This document shows, in pieces, positions 27,105-35,961 of a stretch of 64,000 nucleotides of DNA. Source of the DNA: SSSZ01 sp036732025 (GTDB lineage: Bacteria; Pseudomonadota; Gammaproteobacteria; Burkholderiales; Rhodocyclaceae); contig DAINDE010000003.1 in the NCBI GenBank assembly GCA_036732025.1, positions 1 through 64,000 on the forward strand, written 5' to 3'. The notes below the pieces were generated by a model. It saw only the letters and a list, made by a program, of their open reading frames with translations. It had not been told where the DNA came from and ran no database searches. Positions within the stretch are counted from its first letter, which is position 1; the number at the start of each line of letters is the position of its first letter. The position numbers and the translations under genes are program-made.

Positions 27105-27617
27105 ATGTTTCGCCCCTTACTTGAAGCTGAACGGCTGCCTGTTGATTCGAGGATTGATCGATTGGCTGCCATCGGCGAACCCAAACTGCGATTCAAGGAG
27201 GTTGATCAACTTCTGGCGTGTTCCAATGCTTTGCTGAAGGCGCAGTCATTGGGCTTGGGGCGCGGCCTTGCAACCTGCCCGGCCACCGATTCGGCTGAAT
27301 TCGACAAAATCCTCGGCGATGCGCTGATCTTCCTCACCGAGCGCTTCTGCCATGAAGAAGATTTGATGAGGTCATTTACGGCTGAGCCGCTATTGCGACC
27401 CCTTATCGATCGGCACAAGGAGGATCACGCCGAACTGTCGGCCGAACTCCTGTCGATCGTGTTGAATCTCCAGAAGCACGGGTTACAGGAATTGGTGCCC
27501 CGGTTTCAAAGACTCTTGGGTCCTTCCCTCGACAACCACCGGAGGAACCATGACGCAGTACTGGATCAATGGACGGCGGAGACAAAGCTCCAGAAATCTG
27601 GTGTGTTGCCAAAATGA
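27105..27617 (+). CDS. hemerythrin-like protein
   Basis: The 170 aa product has the hemerythrin di-iron pattern in its second half: RFCHEEDLM (His and Glu), LIDRHKEDHAEL (HxxxH), and LDNHRRNHDAVLDQW (His and Asp). The first 60 or so residues are a distinct N-terminal part. Such proteins bind O2 or sense redox state and iron. ATG 27105 is chosen over a TTG nine bases upstream. The 3' end overlaps the convergent czcI-like gene. Confidence 0.75.
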   Translation: MFRPLLEAERLPVDSRIDRLAAIGEPKLRFKEVDQLLACSNALLKAQSLGLGRGLATCPATDSAEFDKILGDALIFLTERFCHEEDLMRSFTAEPLLRPLIDRHKEDHAELSAELLSIVLNLQKHGLQELVPRFQRLLGPSLDNHRRNHDAVLDQWTAETKLQKSGVLPK

Positions 27618-27958
27618 GGCAAATGTGGTCGCGGCCAGAGGGTCAGGATGGTATGGGATGCGAGGTAACGTGAGTTGCTGTCGTTGAATACCGCACCTGG
27701 AACTATGACCAAAATCTCCGGAGTGCTCAGGAAGCAGTTATGGCCATTCAGGTGGGAACTGCAATCGTTGTCGGAGCCCAAGTTGAGCTTACCCGAGTCG
27801 CTCTTGCCCTGGTCTCCAAGCCCTTTGTGCTGGTGCTCGTGGTGACCGAAGTGCTGTGCGGCGAGACCTGTCTCGTGTTGACAATACGCCCCCGCACCTC
27901 CCCAAGCGAGTTGGAAAGGTAAGATGAAAACAAGGAGGAACACGAGCAATTTCTTCAC
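27566..27958 (-). CDS. czcI: CzcI-like periplasmic metal protein
   Basis: About 130 aa. The signal peptide LLVFLLVFILPFQLAWG is followed by YCQHET and HFGHHEHQHKG, a Cys/His-rich stretch typical of CzcI, the small periplasmic protein of Co/Zn/Cd efflux loci. The mature part is His- and Cys-containing and soluble. I use the GTG at 27958 because it places the signal peptide at the N-terminus; a TTG at 27997 is possible. No czcCBA operon adjoins it directly. Confidence 0.7.
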   Translation of the reverse strand: MKKLLVFLLVFILPFQLAWGGAGAYCQHETGLAAQHFGHHEHQHKGLGDQGKSDSGKLNLGSDNDCSSHLNGHNCFLSTPEILVIVPGAVFNDSNSRYLASHTILTLWPRPHLPHFGNTPDFWSFVSAVH

Positions 27959-28142
27959 ATATTCGATGTCTACCAAAGATAGTCGGAGGAGTGCCAAGCA
28001 CTATTTGCTTTGAGTAGTACATTCTGCGCATGGGAATAAGGCCTTGGGCTGGGCGGGGCTGGCACCCAAATTGAACGACCTCAAAGCGAGTATTGCCTGC
28101 ACTGAAATTTCTGGCAGCCCATGGCTCGCGTGTTCGGATAAG

Positions 28143-29549
28143 TCATCGCGAAAGGGATGAAAGGAGCAACAGCGTAAAGCGGGTCAATCCGTTGGTCGAA
28201 GAAACGTCGACTTGGCCACCATGCGCAAGAACAATTGATCGCGTAATGGCTAATCCTAGTCCCGAGCTTTCCGTCGTGCGCTGCCGCGAGCTATCGACCC
28301 GATAAAACCGGTCGAACAGGCGGGGTAGATGTTCCACAGCAATCTCACTTCCAGTGTTCTCGACGGCAACCTTCGTCATGCCGTCATCACTCTCCTCGAT
28401 TAGCACTTTGACCGTCCCGCCGTATGGCGTATGGCGCAGTGCGTTGGAGAGGAGATTGCTGACCGCTCTCCTCAGCATCAACCGGTCTCCGACAATTTGG
28501 CCCCTGCCGGAGAGCGTCAAGGTAATCGACTTCTCTTCGGCCAGCACATCGTAATACTCAAGTAAATCGCCGAGTTCCTCTGCGAGATCAATCGGCTCTC
28601 GATTAGGGATGATCTGGTTGTTGTCGGCCTTGGCCAGGAACAGCATGTCGGAAATGGTTCGCGATAAGCGCTCGAATTCTTCTGCGTTCGACGCCAGGAT
28701 GTCCCGATAATCATCCGCCGAGCGCGCTTTCGAGAGCGTGACCTGGGTCTGGGTCAGCAGATTGCTGACTGGCGTTCGCAATTCGTGAGCAAGGTCCGAG
28801 GAAAAATCCGACAACCGCTGAAAGGATTCTTCCAAGCGCGAAAGCATGCCATTCAGGGTGTCGGCCAGATCGGCCAATTCGAGGGGGATGGATTCTACCG
28901 GCAGGCGGGTATGCAGCCGGTTGGCGGTGATTTCGGCGGCCTGGAGTTTGATGGCCTGTAGCGGCGACAGACCGCGCCGGACCACAAACCAGCCCAACAG
29001 CCCCATGGCCAAGGTCGCCAGCGCCATGAACACCCACAATGTTCCCCGAAACGAACTCATGAAGTGCTCGTGATGGGTGATATCGGTGGCGATTGCTACC
29101 GTTAAGCTGCCGCCACTATTGGCGCCAAGTTTGACCGTTGAGGAAATCCCCCGCCACGGCAGGCCGTCGTTGCCGGTCCATTTGACAGGTCGCCCATCCC
29201 TCGGTGTTGGACGGGGGACCAGAAGATCTTGAGGAAAGGCCATGGATTCGTTGGCGTAAAGCGTTTCTCCATTCTGGTCATAGACGGCAACGACCAGACC
29301 ATGGTGCCCCGTCAGCGCATCGTCCAGTTGCTGGGTCAGCGTCTCTTTGGGTTGGCTGCCCGGACTCCGTTCCAGGATATGCTTTGCCAACTGCATTTTT
29401 CCGTTTAGCACCTCCATATCCTGTTCCTCGAAGTGGCGCTCGACAGAATTGCCGATGAGCAAGCCGAGCAGGAACAGCACGAAGGCCGAGGCCAGTGCGA
29501 ATAGCAGGGTCAGCCGGAGTGTCAGCGAGGGGCCGCGAGTCGAGGTCAA
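28143..29549 (-). CDS. copS: heavy-metal sensor histidine kinase (CusS/CopS type)
   Basis: The 468 aa membrane kinase has TM1 at LTLLFALASAFVLFLLGLL (about residues 12-30), a periplasmic sensor loop of about 140 residues, TM2 at LWVFMALATLAMGLLGWFVV, HAMP, the H-box SSDLAHELRTPVSN, N-box LLSNALRHTP, and a G-box in SSGLGLAITRSI. The loop and HAMP order fit the CusS/IrlS/CopS family, which sense periplasmic Cu or Ag. It overlaps the response regulator gene by 4 bp. Confidence 0.92.
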   Translation of the reverse strand: MTSTRGPSLTLRLTLLFALASAFVLFLLGLLIGNSVERHFEEQDMEVLNGKMQLAKHILERSPGSQPKETLTQQLDDALTGHHGLVVAVYDQNGETLYANESMAFPQDLLVPRPTPRDGRPVKWTGNDGLPWRGISSTVKLGANSGGSLTVAIATDITHHEHFMSSFRGTLWVFMALATLAMGLLGWFVVRRGLSPLQAIKLQAAEITANRLHTRLPVESIPLELADLADTLNGMLSRLEESFQRLSDFSSDLAHELRTPVSNLLTQTQVTLSKARSADDYRDILASNAEEFERLSRTISDMLFLAKADNNQIIPNREPIDLAEELGDLLEYYDVLAEEKSITLTLSGRGQIVGDRLMLRRAVSNLLSNALRHTPYGGTVKVLIEESDDGMTKVAVENTGSEIAVEHLPRLFDRFYRVDSSRQRTTESSGLGLAITRSIVLAHGGQVDVSSTNGLTRFTLLLLSSLSR

Positions 29550-30223
29550 TCGATTACCTCCAGGACATAACCCATGCCGCGCACGGTGCGGATCAGTTTG
29601 GGTTCGAAGCCATCATCAATTTTGACGCGCAGGCGTTTGATTGCCACCTCAATGACGTTCGTGTCGCTATCGAAATTCATATCCCAGACTTGAGAGGCGA
29701 TCAGTGATCGCGGCAGAACTTCGCCTTGGCGGCGTAGCAACAGTTCGAGCAAAGCGAATTCCTTGGCGGTCAGGTCGATGCGCTTTCCAGCCCGATTGAC
29801 CCGGCGCCGCAAAAGGTCGAGTTCCAGGTCGGAGGCACGCAGGAACTCGGATTCCTTCGCCTTGCCGCCACGCCGCAGCAAGGTTCGGACACGGGCCAGC
29901 AATTCGGAAAAGGCAAACGGCTTGACCAGGTAATCGTCGGCCCCCAGCTCTAGCCCCTTGACCCGGTCCTCGACTTGATCGCGGGCGGTCAGAAACAATA
30001 CCGGCATATCCTTGCCGGCCCGGCGAATGCCTTGCAGCACCTGCCAGCCGTCGATACCCGGGAGCATGACGTCGAGGATCGCCAGATCGTAGGCCTCGGT
30101 CAGTGCCAGATGCAGCCCATCGAGACCGTTGGCGGTCAGATCGACGACGAAACCCGCCTCGACCAACCCTTGCTGTAGATAGGTTCCAGTTTTCGGTTCG
30201 TCTTCCAACACTAGTATTTTCAT
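29546..30223 (-). CDS. copR: heavy-metal response regulator (CusR/CopR type)
   Basis: The 225 aa OmpR-family regulator starts MKILVLEDEPKTGTYLQQGL with the acidic pocket. The phospho-acceptor Asp is in YDLAILDVMLPG, the switch Lys is in DYLVKPFAFSELLAR, and a C-terminal winged helix contains IDLTAKEFALLELLLRR and VIEVAIKRLRVKID. The internal ATG at 30223 is used because it fits the family start. It is probably the factor that reads the dyads at 30292, 34083, 40755 and others. Confidence 0.93.
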   Translation of the reverse strand: MKILVLEDEPKTGTYLQQGLVEAGFVVDLTANGLDGLHLALTEAYDLAILDVMLPGIDGWQVLQGIRRAGKDMPVLFLTARDQVEDRVKGLELGADDYLVKPFAFSELLARVRTLLRRGGKAKESEFLRASDLELDLLRRRVNRAGKRIDLTAKEFALLELLLRRQGEVLPRSLIASQVWDMNFDSDTNVIEVAIKRLRVKIDDGFEPKLIRTVRGMGYVLEVID

Positions 30224-30291
30224 TGCTCTCTCCACCAATAGTTGGCTATTGATGGCGCATTTTCCGTCGGTTTTGGTGGGCAAATGCCTAG

Positions 30292-30307
30292 ATTACGTAA
30301 ATGTAAT
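30292..30307. promoter_or_regulatory. CopR/CusR-type box 1
   Basis: ATTACGTAAATGTAAT fits a dyad ATTACA-N4-TGTAAT with one mismatch. It lies between the divergent copRS genes and the operon starting at 30394, followed by CGCAGGACAG and TGTTGG, which also recur after boxes 2 and 3. Confidence 0.65.
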
Positions 30308-30393
30308 TCGCAGGACAGCAAAATGTTGGTTTGACGAAAGCAAGATGTCGCTTATGGGAGCAAAAGACTCCGCACATTCCCAATGGAGGCATC

Positions 30394-30684
30394 ATGAAAA
30401 TCATGGCGTTAACGGTCGTGCTTGCCGCGACACCCGCATGGGCTGATTCCCACTCGTCCAAAGAAGCGATACCTGACACATCCTATCAATCGGTTTTCGC
30501 GGAATACAAACCTCTTCAGGATGAAACGCTGCATGACTGGCGCCAGGTCAATGGCGAGATGGGGCGTCTTCGCGGCCACATGGGGCATCTTGAGGCCAAA
30601 ATCGGCCAACCCAATGGCCAGGCCGAGCATGAGCACGGAAAGGCCTCAGAGAGTAGCCAACCGACGAACGGAGGAAAGCCATGA
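30394..30684 (+). CDS. small periplasmic protein of the copper operon
   Basis: The 96 aa product has the signal peptide MKIMALTVVLAATPAWA. A helical mature part follows (YKPLQDETLHDWRQVNGEMG, then MGHLEAKIGQ) with a few His and Met residues. Proteins like this often precede TolC-type genes of copper operons; the function is not known. The ATG at 30394 gives a signal peptide; it overlaps the next gene by 4 bp. Confidence 0.7.
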   Translation: MKIMALTVVLAATPAWADSHSSKEAIPDTSYQSVFAEYKPLQDETLHDWRQVNGEMGRLRGHMGHLEAKIGQPNGQAEHEHGKASESSQPTNGGKP

Positions 30685-32120
30685 CCTCCACACGTTCTCT
30701 GTTGCCGAAGCATCGCGGAAAGCTTCTTGTCGCCACCATCGGTATTCTTGGTTTGTCCGGTTGCGCAACGTTTTCGGACGATGGGGGATTCGGTCGCGTC
30801 GAGGAGACCACCCGTGAGCGTCTGGACAAGGACATCAAATGGGCACGCAGCGATGCGGAGCGTTCGACGGTACAGGCGCGGGTTGCCGAACTGCTCGCCA
30901 AACCATTGACTGCCGACGACGCGATCCAGCTTGCCCTCTACAACAATCGCGGCTTGCAAGCAGCGTTCTTCGATTTGGGTATCAGCGAAGCCGAACTGGT
31001 GCAGGCCGGGCGCTTGCCCAATCCCCATTTCTCGATGCTGCGGGCCAGCAAGCGAGAGAACGGCATCCGGGAATTCAAGATCGAGCAGGCGCTGACTTTC
31101 AACATCTTCGCCCTGATCACCATGCCACTGGCGGTCGAGGTCGAAAAGCGCAACTTCGCCCAGGCACAGCAACTGGCCGTGATCGAGGTTGCACGTCTGG
31201 CTTCGGAAACCCGTCAGGCCTATTTCACGGCGCTGGCAGCCGAAGAGTCTGCGCGCCACTTGCGCAAGGTCAAACAGGCTGCCGAAGCCGGTGCCGAATT
31301 GGCCCGGCGTATGGCGCTGGTCGGCAATTTCAGCAAGCTGCGCCAAGCGCGGGAACAGGCCTTTTACGCAGATGCGGTGCTGAATTTGGCCAGGGCCGAG
31401 CAGTCGACCGTAGCAGCCCGCGAGCGCCTCGCCCGCATCCTGGGCGTGAACGACCGCAACGTTATCCGGCTGCCCGACCGACTCCCCGATTTGCCCAAGA
31501 CAGTCGATGAATTACCGGGGCTCGAACAAGCCGCGCTCGATCAGCGCCTCGACCTGCAGGCAATCCGCCTCGAAACCGAGGCCTTGGCCAAGAACCTTGG
31601 CTTGTCGAAGGCGACACGCTTCATCAACGTCCTCGAAGTCGGTCCAGCCCGGGTGCTCGAAGGCGCCCGCGACAGCGGTTACAAGAAAGGCTACGAAATC
31701 AGCTTCGAATTACCGATCTTTGACTGGGGAGGCGCCAAGGTGGCCAAGGCCGAGGCCCTCTACATGCAGGCGGTCGAGCGAGCCGGTGAGGCGGCAACCA
31801 ATGCCAGGTCGGAAGTCCGCGAGGCTTATCACGCCTACCGGACCAACTATGACATTGCCCGCCATTACCGGGATGAGATCGTTCCGCTCTACAAGCGCAT
31901 CTCGGACGAGAACGTGCTCCGCTACAACGGCATGCTGATTGGAGTCTTCGACCTGCTTGCCGATGCCCGGATGCAGATCGCCAGCGTCAACAGCTATATC
32001 GAAACCTTGCGCGATTTCTGGATCGCCCAGGGCGATCTGGAGATGGCGATGATCGGCAAGCCGTCCCTGAACGCATCGGCCCGCGCTGCCGTCGCGCCGA
32101 CCGGCCGTGCCGACCACTGA
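30681..32120 (+). CDS. TolC-family outer membrane efflux lipoprotein
   Basis: The 479 aa outer membrane channel subunit has a lipobox LGLSGC near residue 27 and two OEP repeats with long helices (for example SEAELVQAGRLPNPHFSM and QREQAF-like heptads). The end of the second repeat reads YNGMLIGVFDLLADARMQ. No RND pump directly follows; instead a multicopper oxidase and a cupredoxin do. It may serve one of the pumps downstream or shed metal for this operon. Confidence 0.85.
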   Translation: MTSTRSLLPKHRGKLLVATIGILGLSGCATFSDDGGFGRVEETTRERLDKDIKWARSDAERSTVQARVAELLAKPLTADDAIQLALYNNRGLQAAFFDLGISEAELVQAGRLPNPHFSMLRASKRENGIREFKIEQALTFNIFALITMPLAVEVEKRNFAQAQQLAVIEVARLASETRQAYFTALAAEESARHLRKVKQAAEAGAELARRMALVGNFSKLRQAREQAFYADAVLNLARAEQSTVAARERLARILGVNDRNVIRLPDRLPDLPKTVDELPGLEQAALDQRLDLQAIRLETEALAKNLGLSKATRFINVLEVGPARVLEGARDSGYKKGYEISFELPIFDWGGAKVAKAEALYMQAVERAGEAATNARSEVREAYHAYRTNYDIARHYRDEIVPLYKRISDENVLRYNGMLIGVFDLLADARMQIASVNSYIETLRDFWIAQGDLEMAMIGKPSLNASARAAVAPTGRADH

Positions 32121-32133
32121 GGAGAGCCCAGTC

Positions 32134-33543
32134 ATGACCACCCGTCGCGAATTTTTCAGAAACCTGGGCATGGCCAGTGGCGCCGTTGCCGCTGCTTCCG
32201 TCGGTTCGGTTGCGCTGGCTGCACTGCCGGAACTGGTAACCACCGACAAACCGGATACAGCATCGCCGCTGATCCCGCCCACCGGCCGTCCCTACAATCC
32301 GGTCGTCACCCTGAATGGCTGGACACTGCCTTGGCGCATGAACAACGGTGTCAAGGAATTCCACCTGGTCGCCGAACCGGTCGTCCGCGAAATCGCACCC
32401 GGCATGAAAGCCCACCTGTGGGGATACAACGGCCAGAGCCCCGGCCCGACCATCGAGGTGGTCGAAGGCGATCGCGTCCGTATCTTCGTGACAAACCGCT
32501 TGCCGGAACACACCACCATCCATTGGCACGGCCAACGCCTGCCTAACGGCATGGATGGTGTCGGCGGTCTCAATCAGAAGCAGATTCCGGTTGGTAAGAC
32601 CTTCGTCTATGAATTCGTCGCCCGGCGTCCCGGCACCTTCATGTATCACCCGCATGCCGATGAGATGACGCAGATGGCGATGGGCATGATGGGCTTCTGG
32701 GTGACCCATCCGAAGAACCGGCATCCGTTGATTGAGGAAGTCGACCGCGATTTCTGCTTCCTGCTCAACGCCTACGACGTCGATCCCGGCAGTTACACGC
32801 CCAAGGTCAACACCATGCTCGATTTCAACTTGTGGACCTGGAACAGCCGGGCTTTCCCGGGCATCGATTCGCTCAACGTCCGCAAGGGAGACAAGGTTCG
32901 CATCCGGATCGGCAACCTGACCATGACCAATCACCCGATGCACCTGCACGGGCACGAATTTGTCGTCAGTGGGACCGATGGTGGGCCGACACCGATCGGT
33001 TCGCGTTGGCCCGAGGTGACCACTGACGTGGCCGTCGGCCAGATGCGGCAAATTGAATTCGTCGCCGACGAAGAAGGCGACTGGGCTTTCCACTGCCACA
33101 AGAGCCATCACACGATGAACGCCATGGGACACGATGTACCGACCATGATTGGCGTCGATCACCGGGGTGTTGTCAAGCAGATCACCGACCTGATTCCCGA
33201 CTACATGGTGATGGGCGAGCGCGGCATGGCCGACATGGGTGAAATGGAGATGCCCATTCCCGACAACACCCTGCCGATGATGACCGGCCAGGGGCCGTAT
33301 GGGGCTGTTGAAATGGGCGGCATGTTCTCCGTACTCAAGGTCCGTCGCGACCAGAAGCCGGGCGACTACCGCGATCCGGGCTGGTACAAGCAACCTCAGG
33401 GCACGCAGGCCTCTGAATGGACTGGGCAAGTCGCGCAGGTGCCAAGAGCGACCTCTCCTGGCGGAGGATCGATGCCCCCGAACGGAAAAGGAGTGCAACA
33501 AGAGCTAACCGTGCGCAAACCCGGCAAACATGCCGGCCATTAA
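32134..33543 (+). CDS. Tat-exported multicopper oxidase
   Basis: The 469 aa product starts with a Tat signal (MTTRREFFRNLGMASG, twin Arg). Copper sites are HWHGQRLPNG, FMYHPHADEM, HPMHLHGHEF and FHCHKSHHTMNAMGHD, which together supply the type 1, 2 and 3 ligands. It is shorter than classic CopA and has a Met-rich stretch near the end (MGEMEMPIPDNTLPMM). Such enzymes oxidise Cu(I) to Cu(II) in the periplasm. The internal ATG at 32134 is chosen because it begins the Tat signal. Confidence 0.9.
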   Translation: MTTRREFFRNLGMASGAVAAASVGSVALAALPELVTTDKPDTASPLIPPTGRPYNPVVTLNGWTLPWRMNNGVKEFHLVAEPVVREIAPGMKAHLWGYNGQSPGPTIEVVEGDRVRIFVTNRLPEHTTIHWHGQRLPNGMDGVGGLNQKQIPVGKTFVYEFVARRPGTFMYHPHADEMTQMAMGMMGFWVTHPKNRHPLIEEVDRDFCFLLNAYDVDPGSYTPKVNTMLDFNLWTWNSRAFPGIDSLNVRKGDKVRIRIGNLTMTNHPMHLHGHEFVVSGTDGGPTPIGSRWPEVTTDVAVGQMRQIEFVADEEGDWAFHCHKSHHTMNAMGHDVPTMIGVDHRGVVKQITDLIPDYMVMGERGMADMGEMEMPIPDNTLPMMTGQGPYGAVEMGGMFSVLKVRRDQKPGDYRDPGWYKQPQGTQASEWTGQVAQVPRATSPGGGSMPPNGKGVQQELTVRKPGKHAGH

Positions 33544-33573
33544 TCAGAAATTACTGCTTGAAGAGGTGCCATT

Positions 33574-34074
33574 ATGCGTAATCGCTATGTATTGACTTTG
33601 TGTGCCGTGCTGGCCATGTCTGGATTGGCTGCCTACGGCGATGAAAACCACGGTGCTCCGAGCCAACACCGGACAGGACAGCCATCCGGTCAACATGCCG
33701 CCGCGCTCGGCAGACCGGCCTTGAGCAGCGAAGCCACCCGGACAGTCGAAGTGGACATGGGCGACAGCATGCGTTTCAAGCCTGAGCGCATCGAAGCTCG
33801 ACGAGGCGAAACAATTCGCTTTGTGGTGCACAACAATGGGCAAGTCAAACACGAATTCGTGCTGGGTACGCTGGCTGAGTTAAAAAAGCACGCCGCACTA
33901 ATGGCGAAGTTCCCGCAGATGGAACACGACGACCCGAATGCGGTGTCGGTGGAGCCGGGAAAGACCGCGGAATTCGCTTGGACGTTCTCAAAAGCAGGAA
34001 GTTTCGATTTTGCCTGCCTCGTGCCGGGGCATTTCGAAGCGGGGATGAAAGGCAAGATCAATGTCCGCCGCTAG
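33574..34074 (+). CDS. periplasmic cupredoxin
   Basis: The 166 aa product has a signal peptide (CAVLAMSGLAAYG), a His-rich linker, then a plastocyanin-like domain. Type 1 copper ligands appear as His in VKHEFVLG, then Cys, His and Met in FACLVPGHFEAGM. It follows the multicopper oxidase gene by 30 bp, so it may carry electrons or copper for that enzyme. Confidence 0.88.
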   Translation: MRNRYVLTLCAVLAMSGLAAYGDENHGAPSQHRTGQPSGQHAAALGRPALSSEATRTVEVDMGDSMRFKPERIEARRGETIRFVVHNNGQVKHEFVLGTLAELKKHAALMAKFPQMEHDDPNAVSVEPGKTAEFAWTFSKAGSFDFACLVPGHFEAGMKGKINVRR

Positions 34075-34082
34075 GTTGCAAG

Positions 34083-34098
34083 ATTACACAAATGTAAT
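34083..34098 (+). promoter_or_regulatory. CopR/CusR-type box 2
   Basis: ATTACACAAATGTAAT, a perfect ATTACA-N4-TGTAAT dyad, is followed by TTTTGGGTCAGCC and TGTTGGG. It lies 77 bp upstream of the czcC-like gene. Confidence 0.7.
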
Positions 34099-34174
34099 TT
34101 TTGGGTCAGCCTCCTGTTGGGTAACGCTCCGTAGTATCTCCACCTTTTGACCTGAATCAAGAGAACTTGCCCCA

Positions 34175-35398
34175 ATGAAATGCTCTCCGCCAACGCCTAA
34201 AATGCAAGCTAGGACTGGCCTCCTGCTGGCCTTGCTGATCGTGCCGATCGGTTCAGCCCAGGCGGAAACCCTGCGCGATGTGTTTGAAAAGGCTTGGGCC
34301 AATTCCCCCCAGGGGAAAACGGTCGTCGCCAAACGCGAGGAAGCGACGGCCAGCCGTACTGTTGCCGAATCCTTGTTTCCCGGCACCCCAAAAATTAGCT
34401 TGGCGCAGCGCACCGATCGCTGGAACGACAATCTCGGCAAGGAAGAAAGTGAAATTGGAATTTCCGTTCCGCTCTGGCTGCCCGGTCAAAAATCAGCCCG
34501 GATAGCCGTTGCCGAGGCCGACGCCGACGAGAGCCAGCGGAGCATTGCCGCTACCCGGCTGGCCGTCGCCGGCGAATTGCGGACAGCCCTGTGGACGCTC
34601 TATCTGGCGCAAAGTGACGCGGCGGTTGCCGGTGAACGTCTGGATGCGGCGGCCAAACTGGAAGCTGACGTGGCCAGGCGGGTCAAGGTCGGTGAAATGG
34701 CCCGCGCCGATCTACTCCTCGTCAAGCAGGAAACGAGCAGCGCCCGAGCCGCCGCGGCCGAAGCGAACGCACGTGTGGTACGCAGCACGCAGCGCTACCG
34801 GGTGCTGACCGGTAGCGACCGCTTGCCGGACAATCCGCAAGAGCCGGTCATGGCGGCCGCCGCTGAAAACATGCATCCCCGCCTGGGGGCTGGACAGGCC
34901 ATTGTCGAGCGCACCCGTGCCGGCATGAAACTGGCCCAGGAGTCACGCCGCGATGCGCCCAGCATCGGCGTGCAATATCGACGGGAGCGCGATGCCTCGG
35001 GCGCCACTCCACGCGATAGCGTTGGCTTTGCCATCACCATTCCTTTCGCTGGCGAGGTACGCAATGCGCCCTTGATTGCCAGCGCCAGCACCGCGCTTAT
35101 CCAGGCCGATGCCCAGTATCAGCGGCTGCTGGCCGACATCGAAGCCGACGTCAGGGAGGCCGAGGCGCAACTTGATTCGGCCCGGATCGGCGCCGAACTC
35201 GCAGTCGACCGCGAGCAAGCAGCCACCGAGCGGCTGACCCTCATGCGTCGTGCCTTTGAACTGGGTGAAACCGCGTTGGTCGAGTTGCTGCGCGCCCAGA
35301 CCCAGGCAACCGAAGCCAGCATCGAACTGGGCCGCAGCCGCGCCCGCCTGTCGGCCGCCCAGGCCAACCTGAATCAAGCCAGAGGAATCACGCCGTGA
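34175..35398 (+). CDS. CzcC-like outer membrane channel
   Basis: The 407 aa TolC-family protein has a signal sequence at TGLLLALLIVPIGSAQA, followed by LRDVFEKAWANSPQG, the family start. Repeated coiled-coil segments include GEMARADLLLVKQETSSARAAA and ELGETALVELLRAQTQATEASI. It is the first gene of a five-gene HME-RND operon and overlaps the next gene by 4 bp. Confidence 0.88.
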   Translation: MKCSPPTPKMQARTGLLLALLIVPIGSAQAETLRDVFEKAWANSPQGKTVVAKREEATASRTVAESLFPGTPKISLAQRTDRWNDNLGKEESEIGISVPLWLPGQKSARIAVAEADADESQRSIAATRLAVAGELRTALWTLYLAQSDAAVAGERLDAAAKLEADVARRVKVGEMARADLLLVKQETSSARAAAAEANARVVRSTQRYRVLTGSDRLPDNPQEPVMAAAAENMHPRLGAGQAIVERTRAGMKLAQESRRDAPSIGVQYRRERDASGATPRDSVGFAITIPFAGEVRNAPLIASASTALIQADAQYQRLLADIEADVREAEAQLDSARIGAELAVDREQAATERLTLMRRAFELGETALVELLRAQTQATEASIELGRSRARLSAAQANLNQARGITP

Positions 35399-35961
35399 TC
35401 GACAAACCGTTCATCCCGGGCCGGGCAGGCCTGAAAACCCTTGTTGCCGCCGGCCTGCTGGCCCTGGCCATGCCGCTCCTCGCCCATGAAGGCCATGACC
35501 ACGGGGCGGCCGCCAAGCCGGCCGATGTCCGCTTGGCGCCGCGCTTCGAAGTGCGCAGCGAAGAGTTTGAACTGGTCGGCGTGCAGGCCGGCAAGGACCT
35601 GATCGTCTATCTCGACCGCGCCGCCGACAACGCACCCATTCACGGGGCGCAAATCGAAATCGAAGGTCCGGGGGTCAAAGGGGTCGCCGCCGAGATGGCG
35701 GATGGCGTCTACCAGTTATCCGCTCCCGCCCTGGCGCAAGCCGGCCAATACCCGCTGACCATCACGGTCCAGGCGGGCGACATCGTCGATCTGCTGGCAG
35801 CCAGCCTGGAGATCGGCGAAATCGCCGCTGCCGCGAGCGAGACCGGACAGCCCGCTGGCAACTGGTGGCTCTACGCCGGCGCACCGCTGTTGCTGCTGGC
35901 CGGCGGCCTGATCGTGCGTCGCCTGCGTCGCCAACCGCAACATGGGATTCATTCAGCATGA
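35395..35961 (+). CDS. membrane-anchored accessory protein of the RND operon
   Basis: The 188 aa product has an N-terminal signal (LKTLVAAGLLALAMPLLA) ending in HEGHDHG and a beta-rich periplasmic domain (VQAGKDLIVYLDRA, IEIEGPGVKGVAAEM). A C-terminal TM helix (LYAGAPLLLLAGGLIVRRL) with basic residues ends it. The start is a GTG overlapping the previous stop. It occurs with CzcCBA-like genes; a metal-chaperone role is inference. Confidence 0.7.
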   Translation: MIDKPFIPGRAGLKTLVAAGLLALAMPLLAHEGHDHGAAAKPADVRLAPRFEVRSEEFELVGVQAGKDLIVYLDRAADNAPIHGAQIEIEGPGVKGVAAEMADGVYQLSAPALAQAGQYPLTITVQAGDIVDLLAASLEIGEIAAAASETGQPAGNWWLYAGAPLLLLAGGLIVRRLRRQPQHGIHSA

